A stretch of 64,000 nt of DNA from contig CALVHD010000002.1 in assembly GCA_944327245.1 (NCBI GenBank), positions 45,634-109,633 of the forward strand. Direction: 5' to 3'. The notes under the pieces are model-generated. The model made no database searches, was not told the origin of the DNA, and was given only the letters and a program-made list of their open reading frames with translations. This stretch comes from Candidatus Gastranaerophilales bacterium. GTDB lineage: Bacteria > Cyanobacteriota > Vampirovibrionia > Gastranaerophilales > Gastranaerophilaceae. This document shows, piece by piece, positions 18,794 to 28,457 of the stretch. Each line of letters starts with the position of its first letter. Positions within the stretch are counted from its first letter, which is position 1. Made by a program: the position numbers and the translations under genes.

Positions 18794-19234
18794 TTGAAGA
18801 AGTTCAAGTTCACTCTTGAGAGTGTTTTAATTATCAGAAAACACGCTCTTGAAGATGAGAGAATAAAACTTGCTTCTATAACTGATATATACAATAAGCA
18901 ATTAGATGTTTTAAATCAAATGAATAATGCTCTTTTGCAGATTAAAAACGAATCTGAAAGATATCTGAAAGAAACATTTGATGCAAATATTGTGGCAAAT
19001 TATGCTGCATATTCAAATAAAATAGCTCAAGACATAAAAACGCAAGAAAAAATCATTGAAAAAACTAAACATGAGCTAAACATACAACAGCAAATTGTAA
19101 AAGATGCATATATAAAAGTAAAATCATTAGAAAATCTAAAAGAAAAACAAAAAGAAAACTACAACAAAGAGCTCTTACAAGAAGAAATTAAACAAATTGA
19201 TGACATTGTTAATTCAAAAAGAATAACAGCTTAA
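18794..19234 (+). CDS. fliJ: FliJ-like flagellar export protein
   Basis: 146 residues, almost entirely two long antiparallel coiled-coil helices, opening MKKFKFTLESVLIIRKHALE, the typical FliJ/YscO start. FliJ is the central stalk of the flagellar export ATPase complex and an escort of export chaperones. The initiation codon is TTG with GGGGA about nine bases upstream. It heads a cluster fliJ-fliK-flgD-flgE; the ATPase gene fliI, often just upstream, is not here. Confidence 0.75.
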   Translation: MKKFKFTLESVLIIRKHALEDERIKLASITDIYNKQLDVLNQMNNALLQIKNESERYLKETFDANIVANYAAYSNKIAQDIKTQEKIIEKTKHELNIQQQIVKDAYIKVKSLENLKEKQKENYNKELLQEEIKQIDDIVNSKRITA

Positions 19235-19255
19235 AAACAGGACAATAGAGGAAAT

Positions 19256-21835
19256 ATGACAGAAGCCCTAGCGCAAAATAATGAAAATATAACAAGCACA
19301 GCTGATATATTGTTAAATTTAAAAAACGGAAATTTAGCATCGAGAAAAAACGAAAGCAACGATACTTTTTCCAATCTGATAAATACGCTTGACGCCAATA
19401 CTCAAAAAGTTCAGACAGACTTTGTTAAAAAAGCTGCAAAAACAAACACAAGCTCAATCAACAAGCTTGCAATAAAAGACAATGCCCAAAAAACAAACAA
19501 TAAAGAAAACACAACAAAATCGACCGAAAACAATTTTCAAAAAGATTTTGAAATAGACAATACTCAAAAAAAATCAAATACCACAGAAAAAACAGAAGAA
19601 CTAACTAAAGCTAACACCAATAAAAACACTGATAAAAAAATTGAAAATGATGAAAATACAACAGTTAATTATGTTGATAGCAAAGTAACAATCAACAATG
19701 AAGACACTTCAAAAAAGCAAGATTTGTCAGACATAAATAATAGCTCACCTGTAGAGCCTTCACCGGTTTTTTCTTTAAACGAAACAACAAACGATGAAGA
19801 TATTCAGTTAGATGAACAGGATAAGAAAGACATCAAAGATATTGTAAGCAATATATTAATATCTCTTAATCTTGATATAAGCAAAAACGAAGATTTAAAT
19901 TCCGAAATCGATGAAACAATTTCAAAAATTGAAACACTTGATGAAATTCCAAATGCAATAGATGAAATATTTGCCACTTTGGATAATCTTGATTTTTCCG
20001 AAGAAAACAAAGAAAATCTCTCATCAGCCTTTGAACAAATTAAAAACTGTGTAAATAATACCTTAAAAAATGTCGAAACTGATAACGATTTTATTGCTCA
20101 AGCAAAAGAATTTCTGGATAAAATAACCCTAAAATCTTCTGATAACGATGAAAACAATCTTAATGAAATCGAATTATCTAAGCCTGACAACACGACAAAA
20201 GAAATTCATAACGACATTTCAATAAAAGAATTAGACAATAAAAACGAAGTTACGCAAGAAATTAAAGACATATTAAACGAAATTAAAGATTCTTTTGAAA
20301 AATCAGATTTTCAAAAAGTTGAAGAACTGTCAAAAAATTTAGATGATTTGCTGGATAAAACAAATAATTCAGATTTAAATACAAATATTAATAAAGATTT
20401 AATTAAAGATGTTGAAAATCTACAGCTTGAAATTAAACAAGTACTACAAACCGAAAATAAAGATGACTCGCTAAAAACCAAAAACAACATTGATAATATT
20501 CTAAAAACACTTGAACAAAACAACAATAAAGAAATTCAAAATTCCAAAGATGAAACAATAATTGAATTAGACAACATTAAAATTGACAATGACGAAGAAA
20601 ACAAAAATAGTCTTAATGAAATATTGGAAATTTTTGATAAGTTCCAAAATTCATCTGATTACGAAAAATTATCTGATGAAGATAAACAAAAATTCAATGA
20701 TTTTGTAGAAAAAATCACAGAAATTAATAATCAACCAAAAGACAATAATATTGAAATAAACAAAAAAATAGTTCAAGAAACTTTATCTGAAATTAAAAAT
20801 ACTATAAATAATATTCAAGAAAATTCTCAAAATGATGGTATTGAAATAAATCCAAAAGAGAATATATCAGATATCCCAAAAAATACTAAAAATACAATTG
20901 ATTTAACTGAAATTTTCGAACAATCAAAAAATTCATCAGATAATGAAAACTATCTAAATCAAAACAACAGCAATACATACAAAGATGAATTTAGTCAAAA
21001 AACACAAACAATTGAAGTTGACTTTAATAATAATGAAATCGAAATTACACAAGAAAATATACAGGAAAATGAAGTCAACATTCAAAAAGAAGCTTTTGTT
21101 GATGCACTTCAAGACGATATGCTTTTAGACATCAATTTTCAAAATGAAGCTGAATCAGGAGCGCTTTCTGTAGCTGATGAGGTTGCCAAAATGGCTCTTA
21201 ACCAGCAAAACTCATCACTAAACACCACTACAACAGTTCATGGAGCCATTTCATATGACAATTTAGCTCCTGAAGTATCCATGATTAAAAATGCGGCACA
21301 AATGATGAAAACACAAAACGTCACCTCTCCGACACAAAATGACATAGGGGGTGATATTTTCAACCAAATAACAAACAAAATAACACAATTAAAAGATGCG
21401 CAAGGTCAAAAGTTAACAATGGTTTTAAGACCGCATAATCTTGGCAGATTATCGATTGAACTAACCACAAACCATCTTGGATTAACAACTAATATCTTAG
21501 CCCAAAATGATGATGTTAGAGCATATATTGAAAAAAATATTGATTCACTAAGACAGCAGCTATCTGATGCAGGAGTAAATGTAAACAATATTCAAATCAA
21601 AACCATGGGGCAAGAAGGTTCAACAAATTACCAAGGAAACAACAACAATTTTGACCAAAATCAACAAAATCAGCAAAATCAAAACACCAATAGTCAAAAT
21701 CAGCAAAAAAATAATCATCAAGAACAAAAAGACAATAGAGAATTTCTGGCTGATATGACAAACTACGATATGCATTTTGCCAAAGATTTTTCAAGCGTAC
21801 TTAACAAAACAATAAGTTACAACTTAAATCAATAA
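19256..21835 (+). CDS. fliK: Flagellar hook-length control protein
   Basis: 859 residues. The first roughly 660 are very acidic, Asn/Lys-rich and low in complexity, as expected for the ruler region. The C-terminal domain (about 700-785) has the conserved hook-length core LTMVLRPHNLGRLSIEL with a following coiled segment, then an Asn/Gln-rich stretch (about 789-818). FliK sets hook length and switches export specificity at FlhB. At 859 residues it is longer than typical (roughly 400-600), so a longer ruler is possible. It starts 21 bp after fliJ, with AGAGGA before the ATG. Confidence 0.88.
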   Translation: MTEALAQNNENITSTADILLNLKNGNLASRKNESNDTFSNLINTLDANTQKVQTDFVKKAAKTNTSSINKLAIKDNAQKTNNKENTTKSTENNFQKDFEIDNTQKKSNTTEKTEELTKANTNKNTDKKIENDENTTVNYVDSKVTINNEDTSKKQDLSDINNSSPVEPSPVFSLNETTNDEDIQLDEQDKKDIKDIVSNILISLNLDISKNEDLNSEIDETISKIETLDEIPNAIDEIFATLDNLDFSEENKENLSSAFEQIKNCVNNTLKNVETDNDFIAQAKEFLDKITLKSSDNDENNLNEIELSKPDNTTKEIHNDISIKELDNKNEVTQEIKDILNEIKDSFEKSDFQKVEELSKNLDDLLDKTNNSDLNTNINKDLIKDVENLQLEIKQVLQTENKDDSLKTKNNIDNILKTLEQNNNKEIQNSKDETIIELDNIKIDNDEENKNSLNEILEIFDKFQNSSDYEKLSDEDKQKFNDFVEKITEINNQPKDNNIEINKKIVQETLSEIKNTINNIQENSQNDGIEINPKENISDIPKNTKNTIDLTEIFEQSKNSSDNENYLNQNNSNTYKDEFSQKTQTIEVDFNNNEIEITQENIQENEVNIQKEAFVDALQDDMLLDINFQNEAESGALSVADEVAKMALNQQNSSLNTTTTVHGAISYDNLAPEVSMIKNAAQMMKTQNVTSPTQNDIGGDIFNQITNKITQLKDAQGQKLTMVLRPHNLGRLSIELTTNHLGLTTNILAQNDDVRAYIEKNIDSLRQQLSDAGVNVNNIQIKTMGQEGSTNYQGNNNNFDQNQQNQQNQNTNSQNQQKNNHQEQKDNREFLADMTNYDMHFAKDFSSVLNKTISYNLNQ

Positions 21836-21844
21836 GGATTATCA

Positions 21845-22480
21845 ATGACAGTTACAAGCAGCCAATTAGTTCAAGAACAAAATCAAGCCACAGCAGCAAG
21901 AGTAGCTTCGCAACAAACAAACACAACAAGTACAAGCAGCTCTTCAATAAGCTCAAGCGACTTTTTGTTTCTTTTAACTCAACAATTACAATATCAAGAT
22001 CCTATGAATCCGATGGATAACTCTGAAATGCTTGCTCAAGAAGCCCAATTTGCAACATTGGAACAAATGGAAGCTTTGACAAGCAGCTTTACGCAATTTT
22101 CATCAATGTATCAAGCAAACTCACTTTTAGGACAAAAAGTTGAAGTTATGGTTTCAGGAAAAGCCACAACAGGAGTTGTCGAATATGTTGATTATTCAGA
22201 TTCATCAGGTGCTGCTGTCAGCATAGATGGAAAAATGTATCCGCTTAACTCGGTTACTAAAGTTTATCCGGAAGGCACATCCGCTGATAGCGAAGTTTCT
22301 CAAGAAGAACATAACAGCTTTGTTCGTGATGCTCTTTCATATTTGGCGGTTAATTTCAAAGAATTTGCACAAAAAATCAGTGAACATTTAGGTATTGAAT
22401 TTGGAGATTCCGAAAGCACAACACCTCCGACCGAAGGCACTGAAGAAAGCACTTCTAATAGCGAACAAACAAAAGCATAA
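21845..22480 (+). CDS. flgD: Flagellar hook assembly (cap) protein
   Basis: 211 residues: a Ser/Thr/Gln-rich N-terminus, then SSDFLFLLTQQLQYQDPMNP and NSEMLAQEAQFATLEQMEAL, the hallmark of FlgD. A small beta-rich part (GQKVEVMVSGKATTGVVEYV) follows, with an acidic/Ser-rich tail. FlgD caps the growing hook and promotes FlgE polymerisation. It starts 9 bp after fliK, with AAGGA upstream of the ATG. Confidence 0.93.
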   Translation: MTVTSSQLVQEQNQATAARVASQQTNTTSTSSSSISSSDFLFLLTQQLQYQDPMNPMDNSEMLAQEAQFATLEQMEALTSSFTQFSSMYQANSLLGQKVEVMVSGKATTGVVEYVDYSDSSGAAVSIDGKMYPLNSVTKVYPEGTSADSEVSQEEHNSFVRDALSYLAVNFKEFAQKISEHLGIEFGDSESTTPPTEGTEESTSNSEQTKA

Positions 22481-22533
22481 TTTAATAATATTTGATTTAC
22501 ATTTAGACAATAAAGAAAGGACAATCATTCAAA

Positions 22534-23937
22534 ATGACACAAGCATTATTTACTGCCATGACAGGTTTAAATGCAGGAACCCAGCAGCTTTCTGTAGTTT
22601 CAGATAACGTTGCAAACATGAATACAACTGCATATAAAACATCACGTCTTGATTTTCAGGATATATGGTATCAAACAAACACTACAGGAACTAACTCAAG
22701 CAGAGTTTCAGGCGGTACAAATCCGTTTCAAATCGGCGTAGGTGTTCAAAGTGCATCTATTACCAAAGACTTCGGAGCTTCAAGCACAAATACCACAGGT
22801 CGTGATGGAGATATGGCAATCACAGGTGACGGCTGGTTTACCATTTTAAATTCCGATGGAAAAGTTTTATTAACAAGAGATGGTACATTTTCTCTTGATG
22901 AAAACGGATTTTTATGTACAGCAGACGGTTCAAAAGTTCTTGGTATGAATTCAACCGAATCTTTAACAAGCTCAACTACTCCTATGAAAATCCCGACCCA
23001 AATTAAAGTTATTGAAGGCGGCACTCCTGCTGATAAATTTGCCAACATTAAAGTTAATGACCTAAACGGACTTGGCGGAGATTTAAGCCAAATTAGAGGC
23101 GGAACTTTTAAAGTTATAGCTTATGATGATGCCGGAACTCCGACAGAATTAACCGTTGATCTTGGCACAATTGATGATGGAACAGATGTTCAAACATTGG
23201 TAGATAGAATTAACGATGACAGCAACGGTAAATTTAACGCCACTATAGAAGACGGTAAAATATCATTTACTCCTGCCGGAGATGCCAAAAAGCTTGGTTT
23301 TGAAACAATAGACGAAAAAGACGGAGGCTCAAACTTTGTTGCTGCAACAAATTTAGCAAGTATGCCCATGGTAGATGGAAAATATTCAACATCCGAAATG
23401 AATGTATCAGCTACAATCGGCTTTGTGGATGATGTTGCTTCTCCTTATACAAAAAATTATGAAAGCTATTCAGTGGGAAAAGACGGTCTTGTAACCGTTA
23501 CATATGGAGATGGTTCAATTTTAACCGTTAAAGCAAATGAAGACGGTTCAACGTATTTTTCATATCAAGATGCCAATGGACATATAATTAATGATGATAT
23601 ACAAAATTCAGGCAATGCATCATTATATGTTGATCCAAATCTATTGGTAACAGCTAACATGCAGCTTCAATTGGCCAAAGTTGTAAACAATGGAGGTCTT
23701 GTTGCTGAAGGAAACAATCAATATTCAGTTGGTGTTAACGCAGGGCAAGTTTTATACACAGCAGCCAATGTTAACGGTGTTGGCGGAGTTGTATCAGGTG
23801 CCTTAGAATCATCAAATGTAGATTTAGCCCAACAATTCTCAAATATGATTTTAGCTCAAAGATTGGTTCAAGCAAATTCACAAGTATTCTCAGGTGCAAA
23901 TAGCATGCTTGAAACACTTGTATACTTGGGTCAATAA
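22534..23937 (+). CDS. flgE: Flagellar hook protein
   Basis: 467 residues. The N-terminal rod/hook signature TAMTGLNAGTQQLSVVSDNVAN begins near residue 8; the protein also has DGWFTILNSDG, a central hook domain, and the C-terminal helix ending with NSQVFSGANSMLETLVYLGQ. Both termini form the inner D0 tube. GAAAGGA precedes the ATG by about a dozen bases. It is last in the fliJ-fliK-flgD-flgE group and is followed by a strong terminator. Together the four genes cover export stalk, ruler, cap and hook. Confidence 0.95.
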   Translation: MTQALFTAMTGLNAGTQQLSVVSDNVANMNTTAYKTSRLDFQDIWYQTNTTGTNSSRVSGGTNPFQIGVGVQSASITKDFGASSTNTTGRDGDMAITGDGWFTILNSDGKVLLTRDGTFSLDENGFLCTADGSKVLGMNSTESLTSSTTPMKIPTQIKVIEGGTPADKFANIKVNDLNGLGGDLSQIRGGTFKVIAYDDAGTPTELTVDLGTIDDGTDVQTLVDRINDDSNGKFNATIEDGKISFTPAGDAKKLGFETIDEKDGGSNFVAATNLASMPMVDGKYSTSEMNVSATIGFVDDVASPYTKNYESYSVGKDGLVTVTYGDGSILTVKANEDGSTYFSYQDANGHIINDDIQNSGNASLYVDPNLLVTANMQLQLAKVVNNGGLVAEGNNQYSVGVNAGQVLYTAANVNGVGGVVSGALESSNVDLAQQFSNMILAQRLVQANSQVFSGANSMLETLVYLGQ

Positions 23938-23971
23938 TCATTTTATTAATATTCTCTTTATTGTCTTATTA

Positions 23972-23997
23972 AAAAAGCGCTTAAATTAGCGCTTTTT
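23972..23997. terminator. Bidirectional terminator between flgE and the decarboxylase gene
   Basis: AAAAAGCGCT / AGCGCTTTTT, a 10-bp perfect stem with a 6-nt loop, flanked by A and T runs on both sides. It lies between convergent genes, 34 bp after the flgE stop. Confidence 0.85.
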
Positions 23998-24000
23998 ATT

Positions 24001-25464
24001 TTATTCTTTAATTACTTCGATTTTTTCATAAGAAAACAAATACGGAAGATGTTCTTTTTTTATTATTTCCCCCGGAAGCAATATTGAAATCCCCGGAGGG
24101 CAAAGTGCAACAACTTCAGAAGATATTCTTCCTATTGCATTTTCCTTTTTGACATACTCTTTTGGAGCAAAATATGCCTCTCTTAAATTCATAACTATTT
24201 CAGGGTCAATCAAAGGCATAATTTTTATATTTTTTGCTTGCAAATCATATTTTTTGTTTGAAATTTCTTTTAGGCATTTTATTAAATATTCAAATTCTTC
24301 TTTTGTATTTCCGATATTTGACAATATCAAAATACCTTCATCTGAAGCTGATTCAACTTCTATTTTATATTCATGTTCTAAAATATATTCCAATTGAAGC
24401 CCTGTTAAATTTTTCATTTTAATGAATAATTTTGTAACATCAATATTAATATCATTTTCCAATACAGAAAGATTTTCAATTGACTTAGCTTCATTTCTAA
24501 AATAAAGCGCATTTTCTACTGCCCTATCTAACAATTGCTGTCCATAGGCGCTTGAAAGATTTGCTCTTGCAGCATCAAGACTGGACAATAAAAGCAAGCT
24601 TGGGCTTGTTGTATGTAAAAGTTTCAGAGCATGGCGCACTTTTTCTTCTTCAAAAATTGAATTTTTCCCAAGGTGAAGCATAGATGCTTGTGTCATAGCA
24701 CCCCCTGTTTTATGAAGCGAATGAACAACAGCATCAGCTCCAAGATGAAGCGCAGAAGTTGGCAAAGTATCATTAAAATTCCATAAACAGCCATGGGCCT
24801 CATCTACAATTAACGCTGCTTTATATTTTTTACAAATAGCACTAATTGTTTTAACATCAGAAACAACGCCTTCATAAGTAGGATTTGTAATCCATACAAG
24901 TTTTATATTTCTGTTATTTTTTAATTTATTTTCAATTTCATTTGCTTCAATATTTCCAAAAATTGCCCAATCATCGAGTTTTTTTGGTATTACCCAATTA
25001 ACCTTGGCGCCTGAAATAATTAAACCCGTCAAAACAGACCTATGACAGTTTCTGCCTATTAAAACCTCCTCAAAAGGATTTGTAAGAGCAAAAGCAAGAG
25101 CTAAATTTGCAACAGTGGAACCACCGGTAACAAAAAAAGTTTTTTTCGCACCATAAGCAACGCTTGCCAATTCTTGCGCTTTTAAAATCGCTCCTGTTGC
25201 AGGATGAAGTGTGCCTAAATTATCAAATTCATCTGTTGTATCAATATTTAAAACATCTTGCCCCACCAGCTCTTGAAATTTAGGATGTACACCAAGACCC
25301 CTGTTGTGCCCCGGTATATGAAAACCGGTCATTGGTTCTTTTTTATAATTTAACATTGCATCCAACAGAGGTGTTTCATTGCTTTTATTAAATTTTTCAC
25401 TGATAGTGTTTTTTATTGATTTAAAAGTTATCTTGTTTTCTAAAGTATTTGTCATAAAAAACAT
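24001..25464 (-). CDS. Orn/Lys/Arg decarboxylase family PLP enzyme
   Basis: 487 residues with the small-form decarboxylase landmarks: PMTGFHIPGHNRG, DTTDEFDNLGTLHPATG, the VTGGSTVANLA loop, VDEAHG, and the PLP lysine in HSLHKTGGAM. Such enzymes make agmatine, cadaverine or putrescine from Arg, Lys or Orn; substrate is not readable from sequence, with arginine the usual guess. The short form without the N-terminal wing domain is like the Bacillus-type enzymes. Start at 25464 or ATG 25455; neither has a ribosome site. It follows queE by 53 bp on the same strand. Confidence 0.88.
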   Translation of the reverse strand: MFFMTNTLENKITFKSIKNTISEKFNKSNETPLLDAMLNYKKEPMTGFHIPGHNRGLGVHPKFQELVGQDVLNIDTTDEFDNLGTLHPATGAILKAQELASVAYGAKKTFFVTGGSTVANLALAFALTNPFEEVLIGRNCHRSVLTGLIISGAKVNWVIPKKLDDWAIFGNIEANEIENKLKNNRNIKLVWITNPTYEGVVSDVKTISAICKKYKAALIVDEAHGCLWNFNDTLPTSALHLGADAVVHSLHKTGGAMTQASMLHLGKNSIFEEEKVRHALKLLHTTSPSLLLLSSLDAARANLSSAYGQQLLDRAVENALYFRNEAKSIENLSVLENDINIDVTKLFIKMKNLTGLQLEYILEHEYKIEVESASDEGILILSNIGNTKEEFEYLIKCLKEISNKKYDLQAKNIKIMPLIDPEIVMNLREAYFAPKEYVKKENAIGRISSEVVALCPPGISILLPGEIIKKEHLPYLFSYEKIEVIKE

Positions 25465-25517
25465 TATTACACGTTAAATATTTTTTTAAATAAAATAAAC
25501 CAATTTTTTAAGATATA

Positions 25518-26189
25518 TTACGCCAAATTTAAAAATTTATGTGTTTGCGGAATTAAAAAAACATTATGATAATTTAAATAAAACTTTTCATATATTTCTT
25601 CAAGATTTATATTTTTACTGATTGGCATTTTAGGCTGTAAAACAAGTTTTATGTTATATTTTTTTGCCAAAGATGAAGTTTTTATTATTTCCCAATCAGA
25701 AATATTTTCATCAAATACAACCTTTAAAAATAGTTCTTTTTTTAGAGCAATTTTAATAAATTCCTCATTTATTTTAAAATCATTGTCTTGTCCTGCGGCA
25801 CTTTTTAATTTAATATCCATAGCAATGATATCAATATAATCTATAATTTTTTTCAATTCTTCAAAGCAGGTTCCGTTTGTTTCAAGGTATATTTTTTTAT
25901 TTAATTTTCCTTTATATTTTTTTAAAAATTCTTTCAAAAAAATATAATCTAATAATGGCTCCCCACCAGTGAAGCTTATCACATCTGCATTTAAAGATTT
26001 CAAAGTTGCATATAATTCATCAATCGAATATTTTTTTGCATTTTCTGGGCTAAAATCAGTATCACAAAACTTACAAGCTAAATTGCATTTGCAAAAACGT
26101 ACAAAAATATGTTTTTGTCCAACATAAGGGCCTTCTCCTTGAGTTGATACAAAAATTTCTTTAATATATGTACTAGATAAATTTTGCAT
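25518..26189 (-). CDS. queE: 7-carboxy-7-deazaguanine synthase
   Basis: Radical-SAM enzyme of queuosine precursor synthesis, converting carboxytetrahydropterin to 7-carboxy-7-deazaguanine. 223 residues with STQGEGPYVGQ near the N-terminus, the C35-x3-C39-x2-C42 iron-sulfur motif (CNLACKFCD), SFTGGEPLL and a downstream LETNGT. The start codon lies inside the end of the upstream dnaJ-like gene (17-bp overlap). queA, a later step of the same pathway, is about 4 kb away on the other strand; queC, queD and tgt are not in the window. Confidence 0.93.
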   Translation of the reverse strand: MQNLSSTYIKEIFVSTQGEGPYVGQKHIFVRFCKCNLACKFCDTDFSPENAKKYSIDELYATLKSLNADVISFTGGEPLLDYIFLKEFLKKYKGKLNKKIYLETNGTCFEELKKIIDYIDIIAMDIKLKSAAGQDNDFKINEEFIKIALKKELFLKVVFDENISDWEIIKTSSLAKKYNIKLVLQPKMPISKNINLEEIYEKFYLNYHNVFLIPQTHKFLNLA

Positions 26190-27120
26190 TTTTCTTTTTT
26201 TGATTGATTTCTTTTAATTGTTCATACAAATTGTATTCTTCAGAAGTTATTTTCGAAGGTATTTGAATTAATATTCTAACTACTTCATCACCTTTTTTCT
26301 TGGTTTTTTCATTCAGAACACCGACATCAATCAGTTTAAAACTTTGGTTTGTTTTTGTCAAAGGAGGAATTTTAATTATTGCCTCGCCCCATAAAGTCGG
26401 AACAGATATATTGCCTCCTAAAATTGCCATATATGGACTTATAAAAGCATCATAATAAACAGTACCGTTCTCAATTTTTAAATCTTTCTCGTTGATTATA
26501 TTAACAATAACGTACAAATTACCGTTTTTACCGCCATTAATACCTTTTTGCCCTTCTTCTTTTAATCGTAATTTTGATTTGTTTTTGATTGAGGGAGGAA
26601 TTTTAACGGTGATTTTTTTATTTTGAACTTTTTCTCCTAAGCCGTTACAATAAGGGCATTTTTGTCCGTTTGCAAATTTATGACCTTCGCATTTTGGACA
26701 TACAGAAGAATGAGTTATGTTTATTGTTCTTGTAGTGCCTAAAATTGCTTCTTGATAATCTATTTCAATATTAACGGTTATATCTTTGCCGTTTATTATT
26801 TTTTTTTGTTTTTCTTTTTGTTTTTCTTTTTTAGAAAATAAATCCGAAAAAGTATAATTTGATGAATTATGATTTTTATAAACTTTTTGTGACTTATAAA
26901 TTTCTTTATTGACATTTCTTAAAGCATCATAATTTTTCCTTTTTTCATCATCTAAAAGAATTTGCGCCGCTTTGTTTATTTGTTTAAATATTTCTTCTGC
27001 TTCCAAGGATGAATTAATATCAGGATGATATATTTTAACAAGCTTTTTAAATTGCTTTTTTATCTCATCCTTTGTAGCATTGGGGGTTAAATCTAAAATT
27101 TCATAGTAACTTTTTAACAT
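26173..27120 (-). CDS. DnaJ-like co-chaperone with reduced zinc finger
   Basis: 315 residues: a J domain (1-66) with the catalytic HPD at 32-34, then a Lys-rich linker (about 95-112) and a beta-rich DnaJ C-terminal substrate domain (from about 115). Within it is a shortened zinc region with only two CxxC pairs (C141/C144 and C155/C158) instead of the usual four CxxCxGxG repeats. It would stimulate a DnaK-type Hsp70. It is probably an accessory DnaJ and not the main one. GGTGA lies just before the ATG. It is the first gene of the dnaJ-queE-decarboxylase run. Confidence 0.87.
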   Translation of the reverse strand: MLKSYYEILDLTPNATKDEIKKQFKKLVKIYHPDINSSLEAEEIFKQINKAAQILLDDEKRKNYDALRNVNKEIYKSQKVYKNHNSSNYTFSDLFSKKEKQKEKQKKIINGKDITVNIEIDYQEAILGTTRTINITHSSVCPKCEGHKFANGQKCPYCNGLGEKVQNKKITVKIPPSIKNKSKLRLKEEGQKGINGGKNGNLYVIVNIINEKDLKIENGTVYYDAFISPYMAILGGNISVPTLWGEAIIKIPPLTKTNQSFKLIDVGVLNEKTKKKGDEVVRILIQIPSKITSEEYNLYEQLKEINQKKKNAKFI

Positions 27121-27230
27121 ATATCACCAAATTTATATATCAATTTAATGATTATTTTTAAAAAATCCAATATCGACTTTAACAGGAAAATTGTGCAAAA
27201 AAATTTTTTCAGAAGCATTATTAAATTGAG

Positions 27231-27947
27231 ATGAAGAATTTTAATAATATTGTAGATAAAATTATTACACGTCTGGGAACTTCAAACGATTCTGAAATTT
27301 GCACAGCAGCATTAGCTGCTTTTAAGCTTATTTTTATACCTTTTGCTACAATGTCGGATAAAAAATCCACAAAAGAACAAAAAAATTATGCCCTAACAAG
27401 AGATTTTCTAACCGAAGGCGTTGCTCTTGCAGGCTACATCGGCATAACAAGAGTTGTAAAAAACAACTTAACTGCGCCAATTTGCGCTAAATACTATAAA
27501 GAAAAAGCGCATGACCTCGTAAAACAAAAGAAACTTGATATAAACAGTGTTGATTATAAAACTCTGACAAATATTGACAAAGCAGCGCTCAAAAACCACG
27601 CTATGAATGAATTTTTAGATGAAAATGCTAAAAAATTCACAAAAAATCAAACAGAGCACATTGAAGCTCTTGAGAATATTATTTCAAAATTTTCAAATAT
27701 ACAAAATCCAAAAGATTTATATATAAATACCAAAAAAGTAATTTCCCACGTTAGCGTTTGTATTTTAGCTCTAACTTTAATTCCGTATATTACAAATAAA
27801 TTAATTTATGTTCTATCAAAAGTAAAATCACAAGATAGCAAGCCGCAGAAAACAAATACAACAATAAATACAACACTAAAACCGTTTTCTATGGCAGAAT
27901 ATATGAATAATACAAGATTAGGAGGGTTAAATGTCTTTAATCGTTAA
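27231..27947 (+). CDS. Unknown membrane protein, paralogue of the next gene
   Basis: 238 residues. Layout: a short N-terminal part, the charged motif KKSTKEQKNY (44-53), a hydrophobic segment, a Lys-rich soluble middle (about 85-165), then another membrane helix (about 175-195) and a polar tail. The motif and the flanking hydrophobic segments match the downstream gene, suggesting a tandem duplication. No recognised domain. No clear Shine-Dalgarno precedes the ATG, which follows an AT-rich stretch. Its last codons overlap the downstream gene by 17 bp. Confidence 0.6.
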   Translation: MKNFNNIVDKIITRLGTSNDSEICTAALAAFKLIFIPFATMSDKKSTKEQKNYALTRDFLTEGVALAGYIGITRVVKNNLTAPICAKYYKEKAHDLVKQKKLDINSVDYKTLTNIDKAALKNHAMNEFLDENAKKFTKNQTEHIEALENIISKFSNIQNPKDLYINTKKVISHVSVCILALTLIPYITNKLIYVLSKVKSQDSKPQKTNTTINTTLKPFSMAEYMNNTRLGGLNVFNR

Positions 27948-28434
27948 TTTTTTAACCAACCCTCAAGCTGCTGATTTTGTTCAAAACTCAACCTGCCAAG
28001 TGTTATCCGAAGGATGTTTAAAGGCAGTGGGCAGACCAACCTTTACGCTTTTGGACAAAACCGCAACAAAAGAAGAGAGAAAATATTCAGCCACAAAAGA
28101 ACTATTGTATCAATCATTTTCAATGGCAGCTTTTTTTGCTTTAATTTTTCCAATTAAAAGAAATACATTTAAATTATTAAAATTCTTTCCTCAACTAAAA
28201 AACTGCGATGTTATTAATGCAAAAACCGCAAAAGAATATCAAGAAAAATTAAAACAAGTAACAGACAAAACTATGCTAACAAAAATCAAAGGCGCTAATG
28301 AATTAATGTCAATCATAGCCTCAGGCATAATTTTGGCAGTAGTTACGCCTCAAATTGTTACAAGGCTTGTTCATCCGATAATGAACAAACTAAGTCCCGA
28401 TGAAACAAAAAATAAATTAGATAAAAAAGCATAA
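27931..28434 (+). CDS. Unknown membrane protein, paralogue of the previous gene
   Basis: 167 residues, two predicted membrane helices (about 62-80 and 130-150). It carries KTATKEERKY (43-52), aligned to KKSTKEQKNY in the upstream protein, and the same order of hydrophobic and charged segments. The middle region is shorter than in its neighbour. AGGAGGG precedes the ATG, so translation is well supported. Function unknown. It lies just ahead of the tRNA-Arg gene. Confidence 0.6.
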   Translation: MSLIVNFLTNPQAADFVQNSTCQVLSEGCLKAVGRPTFTLLDKTATKEERKYSATKELLYQSFSMAAFFALIFPIKRNTFKLLKFFPQLKNCDVINAKTAKEYQEKLKQVTDKTMLTKIKGANELMSIIASGIILAVVTPQIVTRLVHPIMNKLSPDETKNKLDKKA

Positions 28435-28457
28435 ATTTGATAGAATTAATGTATTAT

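Noticed and set aside
19804..20526. Ser-rich minus-strand frames in fliK
   Set aside because: Complement of low-complexity Asp/Glu/Asn/Lys codons; no start signals.
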